Positions 23,610 to 31,294 of a stretch of 64,000 bases of DNA are shown here, piece after piece. A program made the translations under genes and the position numbers. This stretch comes from Microcaldota archaeon. Lineage in GTDB: Archaea > Micrarchaeota > Micrarchaeia > Norongarragalinales > UBA97. The stretch covers positions 1 through 64,000 of the forward strand of contig JACQBR010000021.1 of the NCBI GenBank assembly GCA_016194335.1. The letters run 5' to 3'. Within the stretch, counting starts at the first letter, position 1; every line of letters begins with the position of its first letter. The notes beneath the pieces are model-generated. The model made no database searches and was not told where the DNA came from. It saw only the letters and a program-made list of their open reading frames with translations.

Positions 23610-25172
23610 ATGTTCTGGGCAGATTCGATTGCGAAGGAAGCGCCGCTTTCCAACGGCGCGAAGAAGCACGTGGTGGGCGACGGCAAGACACCGTCGGGCC
23701 GCATTCACGTGGGCAGCCTGCGGGGCGTGGTGACCCACGACGCGATTTACCGCGCGCTTCTCGACGCGGGCAAGGAAGCTGAATTCGTCTACCGCTTTGA
23801 CGATTACGACGCGCTTGACGCGGTGCCCGCCTATCTCCCGCCCGAATATTGCGAGCATTTGGGCAAGCCGCTTAGCGAAATCCCTTCCCCCGAGCCGGGC
23901 TTCCGCTCTTACGGGGCGTTTTTCGCCCTGGAATTCCAATCCGCGTTCGAGAAGCTCGGCTGCCACCCGAGGGTGGAGTGGGCAAGCGAGGACTACAAGG
24001 GCGGGAAGATGAATGCCGTCCTCAAGGAGGCGATGGAGAAGGCGGAAATCATCCGCGAGATTAACGCGAGGGTGAGCGCGGCGAAAAAGGCGGACGGCTG
24101 GCTTCCCATCCACGCGGTTTGCGAAAAGTGCGGCCGCATCTCAACAACGCAGTCCCGGAATTTTGACGGCGAAACCGTGGAATACGCCTGCACGTCTGCG
24201 CGTTACGTCAAGGGCTGCGGCCACGCGGGCAGGCGCTCGCCATTCAACGGCGGGGCGAAGCTCACGTGGAAGGCTCATTGGGCGGCGCAGTTCAAGGTTT
24301 ACGGAATCACGATTGAAGGCGAGGGCAAGGACCTCGCTACCGTCGGGGGGGCGAGGGACGCGACGAACGAAATTTGTAGGAAGGTCTTCAATTACGAGCC
24401 GCCTTACGACTTGCCCTACGAGTTTTTCCTTGTTGGCGGGAAGAAGATGAGCACTTCGAAGGGCACGGGAATGAGCGCGAGGGAAATCGCGGAATTCCTC
24501 TCCCCCGAAGTCCTGCGTTTCCTGCTTGCGCGCTACAAGCCGCGCACCGCGATCAACTTCAGCCCCGAGGGCGAGACCGTGCCGAAGCTTTACGACGATT
24601 TCGACTCTTTTGCCGAAGCGCATTTCAGGCGCAGGGAGCCCCGCGACCCCGACGAGCCGCGCATCTACGAACTGAGTTCGGTGAGGCACGCCAAGCCCGG
24701 CGATTTCCTCAAGCCGCCGTTCCCTCTTGTCGCGTACCTCATCCAGGTGCCCCACATCGACGTGGTGAAGGTGTTCAACGACCGAAAGGGAACGCCCCTC
24801 ACGCTTGAGGAGCTTGCGTGCCTGCAGGAGCGCGTGCGGGTTGCGAGATTGTGGCTTGAGAAATTTGCGGGCGAGGAGTTCAAGTTCAGGCTCATCGAGC
24901 ACGCGGAGGCAATCAAGAAATTCCATTCGCTCCCCGCCGGGGCGCAGAGGGCGCTGCACGAATTTTCCGAGTTCTTCGCCCAAACCAATGACGAAGCCGC
25001 GCAGGCGAACAAGATCCGCGAAGTGTGCGAAAAGCACGGGATTTCGGTGCAGGACTTCTACAAGGCCGCCTACGCAATCACGATCGGGAAGGAAAAGGGC
25101 CCCAAGCTCCTCCCGTTCATTTCAAGCCTCGAGCGGCCTTTCGTCGTGCAGAGGTTCATGGGGGTCGTGTAG
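23610..25172 (+). CDS. lysS: Lysyl-tRNA synthetase, class I
   Basis: This ~520-residue class I LysRS, the archaeal-type enzyme, charges tRNA-Lys. The HIGH-like motif is in TPSGRIHVGSLRG, the KMSKS equivalent is KKMSTSKGTGMS, and Cys-rich zinc ligands are in AVCEKCGRISTT and YVKGCGHAGRR. The start MFWADSIAKEAPLS at 23610 fits the family better than TTG 23565. The tRNA-Lys(UUU) gene with an intron lies 4 kb downstream. Confidence 0.96.
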   Translation: MFWADSIAKEAPLSNGAKKHVVGDGKTPSGRIHVGSLRGVVTHDAIYRALLDAGKEAEFVYRFDDYDALDAVPAYLPPEYCEHLGKPLSEIPSPEPGFRSYGAFFALEFQSAFEKLGCHPRVEWASEDYKGGKMNAVLKEAMEKAEIIREINARVSAAKKADGWLPIHAVCEKCGRISTTQSRNFDGETVEYACTSARYVKGCGHAGRRSPFNGGAKLTWKAHWAAQFKVYGITIEGEGKDLATVGGARDATNEICRKVFNYEPPYDLPYEFFLVGGKKMSTSKGTGMSAREIAEFLSPEVLRFLLARYKPRTAINFSPEGETVPKLYDDFDSFAEAHFRRREPRDPDEPRIYELSSVRHAKPGDFLKPPFPLVAYLIQVPHIDVVKVFNDRKGTPLTLEELACLQERVRVARLWLEKFAGEEFKFRLIEHAEAIKKFHSLPAGAQRALHEFSEFFAQTNDEAAQANKIREVCEKHGISVQDFYKAAYAITIGKEKGPKLLPFISSLERPFVVQRFMGVV

Positions 25173-25186
25173 ATCTTGGTGATCGA

Positions 25187-25540
25187 ATGCATCAGAAAAT
25201 TATGGAGACGCGCATTATCAAGACAAACTTGAAGGCTACGGAACAGAACCAACCCCATTTTCCTCCTCAAGTGCACGCTTTCGCCGCCCACCTTGCAGAC
25301 CGGCTTCCCGAAGAGATCTACCCCCAGGGATTCTGCAATGCGGCCGGATGGGCTCTCTCCGATGTGAAGAAAGGCAAAAGCAGCATGTCACAAACTTCCC
25401 TGCCTAAAGAACTGGAAGGCCTTTCCAAAGAGAAGGTTGCCGAAATTGAAAGCCATCTCGTTCAATTGGCGCGCGCGGCTGGAGATGAGGATATAACAGC
25501 TGCGATGCGAGCTGCGCTTGGGAGAAAGCCCGGCAACTAA
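25187..25540 (+). CDS. Hypothetical protein (117 aa)
   Basis: The ATG at 25187 (or 25205) opens a 117-residue protein: METRIIKTNLKATEQNQPHF ... SDVKKGKSSMSQTSLPKELE ... HLVQLARAAGDEDITAAMRA. It has no recognised domain; the C-terminal half looks helical. The ORF track version from 25025 is an artefact that overlaps lysS. It lies between lysS and aIF2-gamma and has moderate coding character only. Confidence 0.5.
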   Translation: MHQKIMETRIIKTNLKATEQNQPHFPPQVHAFAAHLADRLPEEIYPQGFCNAAGWALSDVKKGKSSMSQTSLPKELEGLSKEKVAEIESHLVQLARAAGDEDITAAMRAALGRKPGN

Positions 25541-25560
25541 AACACCCCCGCCCAAGTTGG

Positions 25561-25571
25561 AGATATATAAC
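25561..25571 (+). promoter_or_regulatory. TATA-like promoter of aIF2-gamma
   Basis: AGATATATAACTCTTTTC contains an ATATATAA box about 50 bp upstream of the aIF2-gamma start. Confidence 0.6.
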
Positions 25572-25614
25572 TCTTTTCGGGCCCAATTGAATTCAAGGAG
25601 CTATTGCCGAACAT

Positions 25615-26835
25615 ATGCCTCAAGCAGAAGTTAACATCATGACCGCGGGCCACGTGGACCACGGTAAGACGAGTTTGGTGACTTTCCTCACCGGCCACAA
25701 CACCGACACGCACTCGGAGGAGGTCAAGCGCGGCATCACCATAAAGCTGGGCTATGCCGACGCTTGGATTTACAAGTGCCCCCAGTGCAAGCCCCCGCAC
25801 GATTTCTCGATGAAGAAGGTGTGCCCCAACTGCGGGAAGGAAACGCAGGCGGCAAGGCACGTGAGCTTCGTCGACGCGCCGGGCCACGAGACGCTGATGG
25901 CGACCGTGGTGGCCGCGAGTTCCATAGTGGACGGCGCGCTTTTCGTCATTGCGGCAAACGAGGAGTGCCCCCAGCCCCAGACGCTTGAGCATCTGATGGT
26001 TCTCGAGGCAGCTGGCATCAAGAACGTGATTGTCGCGCAGACCAAAGTCGACATCGTGGAGAAGGCAAAGGCGGTTGAGAACCACAGGCAGATCCGCGAG
26101 ATGCTAAAGGGCACTGCGTATGAAAACGCCCCCATCATTCCCGTAAGCTCAATAACTGGGGCGAACCTCGATGCGCTTTGCGGCGCAATCCAGCAGGACG
26201 TCGCAACCCCCGTGCGCGACGAGGGTGCCAATCCCGTGATGTTCATCGCCCGGAGTTTCGACGTGAACCTTCCCGGAACGCGGCCTCAGAAAATAGTGGG
26301 CGGCGTGGTTGGCGGCTCGATAGTGCGCGGCGTGCTGCGCGAGGGGGAGGAGGTGGAAATCCTTCCCGGAATGCTTCACGTCCACAAGGAAAAGGAATCC
26401 TACAAGCCTCTGAAGACGAGAATCGCAAGCCTCAACGCCGGGGGCGCGGTGAAGGAAGCGAGGCCAGGCGGGCTTGTCGGCATCGGCACGCTTCTGGACC
26501 CGGCGCTCACGCGCGCGGATGCCCTCGTCGGGAACTTCCTGGGCAGGCCGGGAACGCTTCCTCCCGTGGTGAACGAGCTTGCGCTTGAAATCACCGCCGT
26601 CAAGCGGCAGATTACGAAGTTTCCCGAGGGATTCGCACAGGCCGAGCCGCTTGTTTTGGGAATCGGCACCGCAACCACAATCGGGTTCGTGCAGGGCAAG
26701 GCCAAAGGCAAGGGCAAGAAGGCAATTGCCCTAAAGCTGAAGAAGCCCGTGTGCGCCAACCCGGGTGACATGATGGCAGTTTTGCGCCGCTCGTCGAACA
26801 GGTGGCACCTCTACGGGACTGGAAAGATAGTGTAG
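25615..26835 (+). CDS. eif2g: Translation initiation factor aIF2 gamma subunit
   Basis: This 406-residue EF-Tu-like GTPase delivers initiator tRNA. G1 is TAGHVDHGKTSLVTFL, G2 lies around KRGITIKLGYADA, G3 is DAPGHETLMAT, and TKVD is the base-recognition motif (AQTKVDIVEKAKAV). The zinc knuckle is CPQCKPPHDFSMKKVCPNCG, a hallmark of the gamma subunit. Domains II and III follow to the C-terminus. Length matches archaeal orthologs. Preceded by a strong TATA-like box. Confidence 0.97.
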   Translation: MPQAEVNIMTAGHVDHGKTSLVTFLTGHNTDTHSEEVKRGITIKLGYADAWIYKCPQCKPPHDFSMKKVCPNCGKETQAARHVSFVDAPGHETLMATVVAASSIVDGALFVIAANEECPQPQTLEHLMVLEAAGIKNVIVAQTKVDIVEKAKAVENHRQIREMLKGTAYENAPIIPVSSITGANLDALCGAIQQDVATPVRDEGANPVMFIARSFDVNLPGTRPQKIVGGVVGGSIVRGVLREGEEVEILPGMLHVHKEKESYKPLKTRIASLNAGGAVKEARPGGLVGIGTLLDPALTRADALVGNFLGRPGTLPPVVNELALEITAVKRQITKFPEGFAQAEPLVLGIGTATTIGFVQGKAKGKGKKAIALKLKKPVCANPGDMMAVLRRSSNRWHLYGTGKIV

Positions 26836-27031
26836 GGAGCGGAAATTCCGCGGCATCAGATAGGCGATTTATTGACGGCAGTTGAGATTTTCCACTTCCC
26901 TTATTTACTTGCAGCGTCTCTTTCCGTTCGCCGATTTTTTCCGCCTTTCGCAGTGTGCGCGCGTGGGGGGCTTGGGCCGGCCGCGCCAAACCGTTATAAG
27001 CGAACATGTGCATATCCGTATTGGTGATAGG

Positions 27032-27217
27032 ATGAAGGTTCGCACAACGCTCATGCTTGACGATTCCGTCGTCCGCAAGCTGCAGTCGGAAACGGACAAC
27101 ATGAGCGCATTTGTAAACATCGCGCTGCGCCGTGCGCTTTTCGGCGAGAAGAAATCGATGTTCGGGGCGTTCAAGGGGCGCGTGGGCGGCAAGGACAAGA
27201 TAGAGGATGATGATTGA
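27032..27217 (+). CDS. VapB-like antitoxin (61 aa)
   Basis: KVRTTLMLDDSVVRKLQSET is a ribbon-helix-helix-like antitoxin start, followed by a Gly/Lys-rich tail that would contact the toxin. GGTGAT precedes the ATG at 27032; the longer ORF (26882) is unlikely. A CCGTTATAAGC TATA-like box lies about 40 bp upstream. The stop overlaps the PIN toxin start (TGATG), so they are coupled. Confidence 0.8.
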   Translation: MKVRTTLMLDDSVVRKLQSETDNMSAFVNIALRRALFGEKKSMFGAFKGRVGGKDKIEDDD

Positions 27218-27585
27218 TGGAATTCGTCCTCGACTCGCACGCCTGGCTTGAGTATTTCGCAGGCAACCAAAAATACCGGGATTACATAGAGGGGCCGGAG
27301 GTCCTGCCGTTCACCGTTTCGATAACCCTCACCGAGGTTATCCGCTCGCTTTTGCGCAAGAGCAAAACTGCGAGGGAAATCGAAGCGGCGGTAGGTTTCA
27401 TATCAAGCAAGAGCATCATCCTGCCGGTAGAGAAGGAAAACGCCGTTGCGGCAGGTTTCATTGCGGAGAAGGAAGGCCTGCACTTCTCGGATGCGCTCAT
27501 ATATTCGTTTGCAAATCCGGAACGGAAGGTTGTCACCGGCGATCCCCACTTCAGGAAGTTGCCAAACGCGGAGTTCGTGGCCTAA
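27217..27585 (+). CDS. PIN-domain toxin (VapC-like)
   Basis: This ~122-residue protein has MEFVLDSHAWLEYF with the first Asp, TLTEVIRSLLRKSK with the central Glu, and GLHFSDALIYSFA with a further Asp; KVVTGDPHFRKLPN carries the last. This is the complete PIN acidic set. ATG 27217 is preferred over TTG 27214. It pairs with the antitoxin just upstream and is the third intact VapBC-type pair in the window. Confidence 0.9.
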   Translation: MEFVLDSHAWLEYFAGNQKYRDYIEGPEVLPFTVSITLTEVIRSLLRKSKTAREIEAAVGFISSKSIILPVEKENAVAAGFIAEKEGLHFSDALIYSFANPERKVVTGDPHFRKLPNAEFVA

Positions 27586-27618
27586 AAACCGAGCTCTGCG
27601 CATTCAATGCTTCAAACA

Positions 27619-28320
27619 TCATAATGGACTATTATTGCCGTTCCCGTTCGTCAGCTTCTTCTGCCCTTCGTGGTGGGATTGGATGAGCTTGAGCAGGCTG
27701 GAGAAATTATCCTCAACCCCCTTTCCCGTGCCGTCCATGTCGAGCACGACCCCTTGCGTCTTGTAGTAGTCGAGGACGGGAGCGGTCTCGTGCATGTAGA
27801 CGTTGAGCCGCGTGCGCACTGCGTGCTCGTCCTCGTCGCTTCTTTTGTAAAGCGGCCCGCCGCAATTGTCGCAGAAACCCTCGCGCCTGGGCGGGGCGTA
27901 TTCCGTGTTGTAGATCGCGTGGCACTTCCTGCACGTGTAGCGCTTGGAGATTCGGTCTACAATCTCGCTATTGTTTACCCTTATGTTCGCCACGAAATCC
28001 ACCTTCCAGTGGTGCTCGGAAAGAAACTCGTCAAACGCCCTGGCCTGCGGCACGGTGCGGGGGAAGCCGTCGAGGACGAAGCCCTTCGCGCAGTCGCCGC
28101 GCTTGAACCGCTCCTTCACTAGCGCGACGGCAATGTCGTCGGAGACGAGGTGGCCGCGTGCCATCAGTTCGGCTACGGCCAGGCCGAGGGGCGACTGGCG
28201 CTCTACCTCGTCGCGGATGATTTCGCCCGTGGACACGTGGGGGATGCCATACTTGGCCGAAAGCAGGTTGGCGTAAGTGCCCTTCCCAACCCCGGGCGCG
28301 CCGAATAGGACTAGCCGCAT
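27619..28320 (-). CDS. adk: Adenylate kinase
   Basis: This 233-residue kinase equilibrates AMP, ADP and ATP. The P-loop is FGAPGVGKGTYAN, the AMP site is GFVLDGFPRTVPQA, and the lid holds a zinc site, YTCRKCHAIYN with CDNCGG. It is the long, zinc-lid type more common in bacteria. The C-terminal tail (GNGNNSPL) is extra. It converges with the VapC gene and diverges from ndk. Confidence 0.95.
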   Translation of the reverse strand: MRLVLFGAPGVGKGTYANLLSAKYGIPHVSTGEIIRDEVERQSPLGLAVAELMARGHLVSDDIAVALVKERFKRGDCAKGFVLDGFPRTVPQARAFDEFLSEHHWKVDFVANIRVNNSEIVDRISKRYTCRKCHAIYNTEYAPPRREGFCDNCGGPLYKRSDEDEHAVRTRLNVYMHETAPVLDYYKTQGVVLDMDGTGKGVEDNFSSLLKLIQSHHEGQKKLTNGNGNNSPL

Positions 28321-28432
28321 GAAAGCTCGTTCCGCTCCTTGACTTGAAATCCTATTAACCCGGAATATGCTTTTAAAACCCCATTCGGATGTGCAAGAGT
28401 TATTTAGAAGCTCGCGCCATTAACTTACAAAT

Positions 28433-28512
28433 GCAGGCGCTTTTTGAAGGCGAATCCGGAATGGAACGCACTGCAGGCGCTAATCGAAGGTGAATTGAAA
28501 ATGGAACGCACC
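28433..28512 (+). repeat. 40-bp imperfect tandem duplication at the ndk start
   Basis: Units at 28433-28472 and 28473-28512 both carry GCAGGCGC, then a GAAGG(C/T)GAAT-like segment, then ATGGAACGCAC. The true ndk ATG is in the second unit (28501). The first unit's ATG (28461) opens only an 11-codon reading frame in a different phase. The duplication copied the ribosome binding region and start codon. Confidence 0.7.
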
Positions 28513-28962
28513 CTGGTATTTCTCAAGCCCGACTGCCTCCAGCGAGAGCTGGTGGGCGAGGTGATAGGCCGCATCGAGCGCAAAGGGCTCAAGATCGTCG
28601 GGATGAAGATGATGAGGCCTTCAAAGGAGTTTTTCCGCACGCACTACGGCCACCTCGCCGGCAAGCCGTTCTACCCCCGCATCGAGGCGTTCATGGCAAG
28701 CGCGCCGGTAATCGCAATTGCGGTGGAGGGCTTCAACGCGGTTGAGGACATGCGCAAACTCGCGGGCGTGACCAAGGCGTACGAGGCCGAGGCCGGAACA
28801 ATCCGGGGAGACTTGGCGAATTCAATCCAGTGCAACGCCATCCACGCATCCGACAGCAAGGAAACCGCGGAGAAGGAACTCGGCCGCTTCTTCAAGAAGG
28901 ACGAGCTCGTCGAGTGGAGGCAGAACAACTACGACTTCCTCTACAGCGGGGAGGAAAAGTAG
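28501..28962 (+). CDS. ndk: Nucleoside diphosphate kinase
   Basis: This 153-residue enzyme makes NTPs from NDPs. Starting MERTLVFLKPDCLQRELVGE, it has the active-site His in NAIHASDSKETAEKE and the conserved HYGHLAGKPFYP. The longer ORF (28444) includes the duplicated leader and is not the real start. It lies next to adk and upstream of the tRNA-Lys gene on the other strand. Confidence 0.95.
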   Translation: MERTLVFLKPDCLQRELVGEVIGRIERKGLKIVGMKMMRPSKEFFRTHYGHLAGKPFYPRIEAFMASAPVIAIAVEGFNAVEDMRKLAGVTKAYEAEAGTIRGDLANSIQCNAIHASDSKETAEKELGRFFKKDELVEWRQNNYDFLYSGEEK

Positions 28963-28970
28963 AGAATAAG

Positions 28971-29157
28971 CGGGCCCGGTGGGATTTCCGGCAAATGGCC
29001 TGTTCTGCTGTTATGCGGGTTTGAACCTTGCGCAGCTTTTGGTGAAGCTTTTCAAGGAGCGGACGAACGAAGTGAGGAGCACCGCAGAAAAGGTTCTTCG
29101 GACCCACGACACCCTGGTTAAAAGCCAGGCGCTCTGGCCAAGCTGAGCTACGGGCCC
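28971..29157 (-). tRNA. tRNA-Lys(UUU) with a 112-nt T-loop intron
   Basis: On the minus strand the gene starts GGGCCCGTAGCTCAGCTTGG at 29157, with anticodon loop CUUUUAA (anticodon UUU) between CCUGG and CCAGG. The T-arm is broken after GTGGG TCCGAA, and the 3' half T CCCAC CGGGCCC G resumes at 28984. The acceptor ends pair perfectly (GGGCCCG/CGGGCCC). The inferred intron is 28985-29096, between positions 59 and 60. UCCG pairs with CGGA at the intron end, with AAG and AAU bulges, matching a bulge-helix-bulge site; the inner stem is weak. No CCA is encoded. Position 55 is C rather than U. Confidence 0.85.
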
Positions 29158-29221
29158 ACTTGAGTAAATTTTGGCTCCAAACGCTTATTTAAGTAATCTT
29201 CAGGGGCTAAAGTTGATTCCT

Positions 29222-29599
29222 ATGAGACGCGTGATTCTTGACGCCAATTTCATGCTCCTGCCGCTTGAGCGCAAGGTGGATGTCTATTCCAAGCTCGAGG
29301 ATTTCCTTGACGACCGGGTGGGGCTTTTCGCCCCAAAGGCGGTTTTTGACGAGTTGCGGGGAATGGCCGGGAGGGGCAACAAGGAAGCGCGCGTTGCGAA
29401 GGCGTGCCTTCAGCTTGCCCAAATGAGGGGCGTGGGGGAGATTGCTTCAATGAACAAAAAGCCGGATGATGCGATAATGGAAATCGCGCAAAAAACGGAC
29501 GTGGTGTGCACGGTTGACGCTGCCCTTGCGGCGAGGCTGAAGGGCAAGGGCGTGAGGACGGTTGCGGTGAAGGCAAACGGCAACCTCGCGAGCAGGTAG
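29222..29599 (+). CDS. PIN-domain protein, Fcf1/Utp24-like
   Basis: About 125 residues: MRRVILDANFMLLPLERKVD with the PIN Asp, FDELRGMAGRGNKEAR with the Glu, and DDAIMEIAQKTDVVCTVDAAL. This matches archaeal Fcf1/Utp24-like proteins linked to rRNA processing rather than VapC toxins; no antitoxin is adjacent. The ATG at 29222 is preferred over the ORF start at 29171. Confidence 0.82.
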   Translation: MRRVILDANFMLLPLERKVDVYSKLEDFLDDRVGLFAPKAVFDELRGMAGRGNKEARVAKACLQLAQMRGVGEIASMNKKPDDAIMEIAQKTDVVCTVDAALAARLKGKGVRTVAVKANGNLASR

Positions 29600-29827
29600 G
29601 GAAAGCAGCACTCGTGTTTTTCTGGATGTATAATAGCTAAACGCAAAAATAATTGGACTTTCTTCAACGTGGCTGGCGAGTTTACACCTACGCAGTGCAT
29701 CCGGTCGGCGGCAAGTAAAAGTTCGGAAATTAATGCGTTCCGCTATAAGTTTAGGTTGCAGAGCTTGAATTGACGACTGAAGAACTGCAACGAAATAGGA
29801 GAAATTATGAGGGAAAGCGGGCTCACC

Positions 29828-29842
29828 TAAAGCTTTTTATGC
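29828..29842 (+). promoter_or_regulatory. TATA-like promoter of the membrane protein
   Basis: CTAAAGCTTTTTATGCGG contains a TTTTTATG box about 50 bp upstream of the 29886 start. Upstream, 29600-29827 contains no clear gene; the only oddity is a lone CGTTCCGCTATAAG stretch resembling the end of a twin-hairpin element. Confidence 0.4.
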
Positions 29843-29885
29843 GGCAGTTCGTTTATGCTTGCGTAATTTTTGGGGTGCAGCTCTT

Positions 29886-30461
29886 TTGAAGGCAGGGAAA
29901 AGGAAGGCGGCGATAGTTGCCAAGTCAGCCAAGGGCATCGACTATTCCTTTTCCGGCCCAATTCCATACATCCCCACGCTGGTGGGCGCGGTTGCGGCGT
30001 ACGCGTGGTTCGGCTTCACCACCTCGTGGACATCCGCATTCTGGCTCTTCATCCAGTTCGTCTCCATCATGATGACGGTGGGCTGCGCGGTGTTCATCGG
30101 CCTGCAATATTGGAACAGGAAGGCGTGGGAAGAGGTTTACCGCAAGGGCACGAGGTGGTACGAGCTTCCCGACACGCCGATTACCCGCGCGCTCCTGCTC
30201 TTCACCCTCTTTGCAATCGTGTGGATTTTCACCACTCTCTCCCAGCCTCCGCTCAACGTGATTTTTGCCGGCAAGATTACCAAAGGCGTGTTCACCCTCC
30301 TCGGCGTTTACCTCGTGGGAATCGGCTTCGCGTCCATACTCACCGCAGCGCTGCGCCTCTTCCTTCCGGCAAGCTTAGTAAACGACAGGCGCGTCCAGCG
30401 CATCATCACCGCCCTAATCATGGCAATCCTAATTGTCGGCGCCGGGCTGGTGAAAGTGTAG
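29886..30461 (+). CDS. Conserved membrane protein, four helices
   Basis: About 190 residues with hydrophobic segments at YIPTLVGAVAAYAWFGF, AFWLFIQFVSIMMTVGCAVF, LLLFTLFAIVWIFTTL, and VFTLLGVYLVGIGFASIL plus a C-terminal helix ITALIMAILIVGAGLV. No recognised domain or motif. The TTG at 29886, preceded by GGGGTG, is preferred over TTG 29859. Followed closely by the HAD phosphatase. Confidence 0.7.
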   Translation: MKAGKRKAAIVAKSAKGIDYSFSGPIPYIPTLVGAVAAYAWFGFTTSWTSAFWLFIQFVSIMMTVGCAVFIGLQYWNRKAWEEVYRKGTRWYELPDTPITRALLLFTLFAIVWIFTTLSQPPLNVIFAGKITKGVFTLLGVYLVGIGFASILTAALRLFLPASLVNDRRVQRIITALIMAILIVGAGLVKV

Positions 30462-30502
30462 GCGTGGGAAATTAAATTCGTTTCCCTCCAAATTCTCTAT
30501 CA

Positions 30503-31150
30503 ATGCTCGTTCTTTTCGACCTTGACGGCACGCTTCTCGATTCCCTGGAGGCGTGGCTGCGGGGCTACCGGTCCATCATTCCCGGCGGCGTGAACCTCAG
30601 TGACAGGAAAATCATCGACGATTTTTTCGTCCACGACGACGGGAACTTCCGCCACTACGGAATCAGCGACATTGCTGCGTTCTACGAGTCGCTTGACGAC
30701 GCGGTATTCCGCCACGCCGACCTCATAACCGCGTTCGGGCACGTGCAGGCGACGATGGGGCGGCTCAAGTGCGCAGGTCACAGGCTTGGAGTGCTTACCG
30801 CAAGGAGAAAGGCGATTGCCAAACGGCATTGCCCCAAGTGGCTTCTTGAGGAGTGCGAGGTTTTCATCGACCGCGAGGACGCCGCGGCCAAGCCCGCGCC
30901 CGACGGGATTCTCAAGGCGTGCGGAATGACGGGGGTGAAAATCGCCGACGCGGTTTTCGTTGGCGACCATCCTATTGATTTTCAGGCCGCGCGGGCAGCG
31001 GGCGTCCCGTTCATCTTTTTCATGCAGCCCGATGGGAAATTCCGCAGGAACTTCAACCCGCAGGGCGTGCGCTCGTTCGGGAATTTTGCCGAACTGCCTG
31101 GGATTATTGAGGAGATTGCCTCAACGCCAATGGGGAAAAAGCGGGAATAA
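30503..31150 (+). CDS. HAD-superfamily phosphatase
   Basis: This 215-residue HAD hydrolase begins LVLFDLDGTLLDS (motif I with nucleophile Asp). It has LGVLTARRKAIAKRH (motif II Thr), Lys in DAAAKPAPDGILKA (motif III) and VFVGDHPIDFQAARAAGV (motif IV). A cap domain of about 80 residues lies between motifs I and II. The substrate is unknown; phosphoglycolate phosphatase-like enzymes have this layout. Confidence 0.88.
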   Translation: MLVLFDLDGTLLDSLEAWLRGYRSIIPGGVNLSDRKIIDDFFVHDDGNFRHYGISDIAAFYESLDDAVFRHADLITAFGHVQATMGRLKCAGHRLGVLTARRKAIAKRHCPKWLLEECEVFIDREDAAAKPAPDGILKACGMTGVKIADAVFVGDHPIDFQAARAAGVPFIFFMQPDGKFRRNFNPQGVRSFGNFAELPGIIEEIASTPMGKKRE

Positions 31151-31226
31151 CTTGCAGGGGCGAGAGGGGAAAAAAGAATCACGCGCCGGGAAAAAACCCG
31201 GAGATTCTCCCAATGGGCAAAGGGAA

Positions 31227-31293
31227 GGAAAACCTCAACGTGCGATAGCAGGAAGAAATGGAAAACCTCAACGCGCGATAGCAGAAAGAAAAT
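31227..31293 (+). repeat. 33-bp imperfect tandem repeat
   Basis: GGAAAACCTCAACGTGCGAT with GCAGGAAGAAAT at 31227 is followed by a near-copy at 31260 (GGAAAACCTCAACGCGCGAT then GCAGAAAGAAAAT). Two copies only, between the HAD phosphatase and the ATP synthase D gene. The rest of this gap shows no gene. Confidence 0.7.
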
Positions 31294-31294
31294 C

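Noticed and set aside
29630-29747. Possible fifth twin-hairpin copy (ends CGTTCCGCTATAAG)
   Set aside because: Only the right end resembles the element; no paired stems were found, so not called.
29760-29826. Possible C/D box sRNA
   Set aside because: TGACGA and CTGA-like boxes are present but spacing and C'/D' boxes do not fit.
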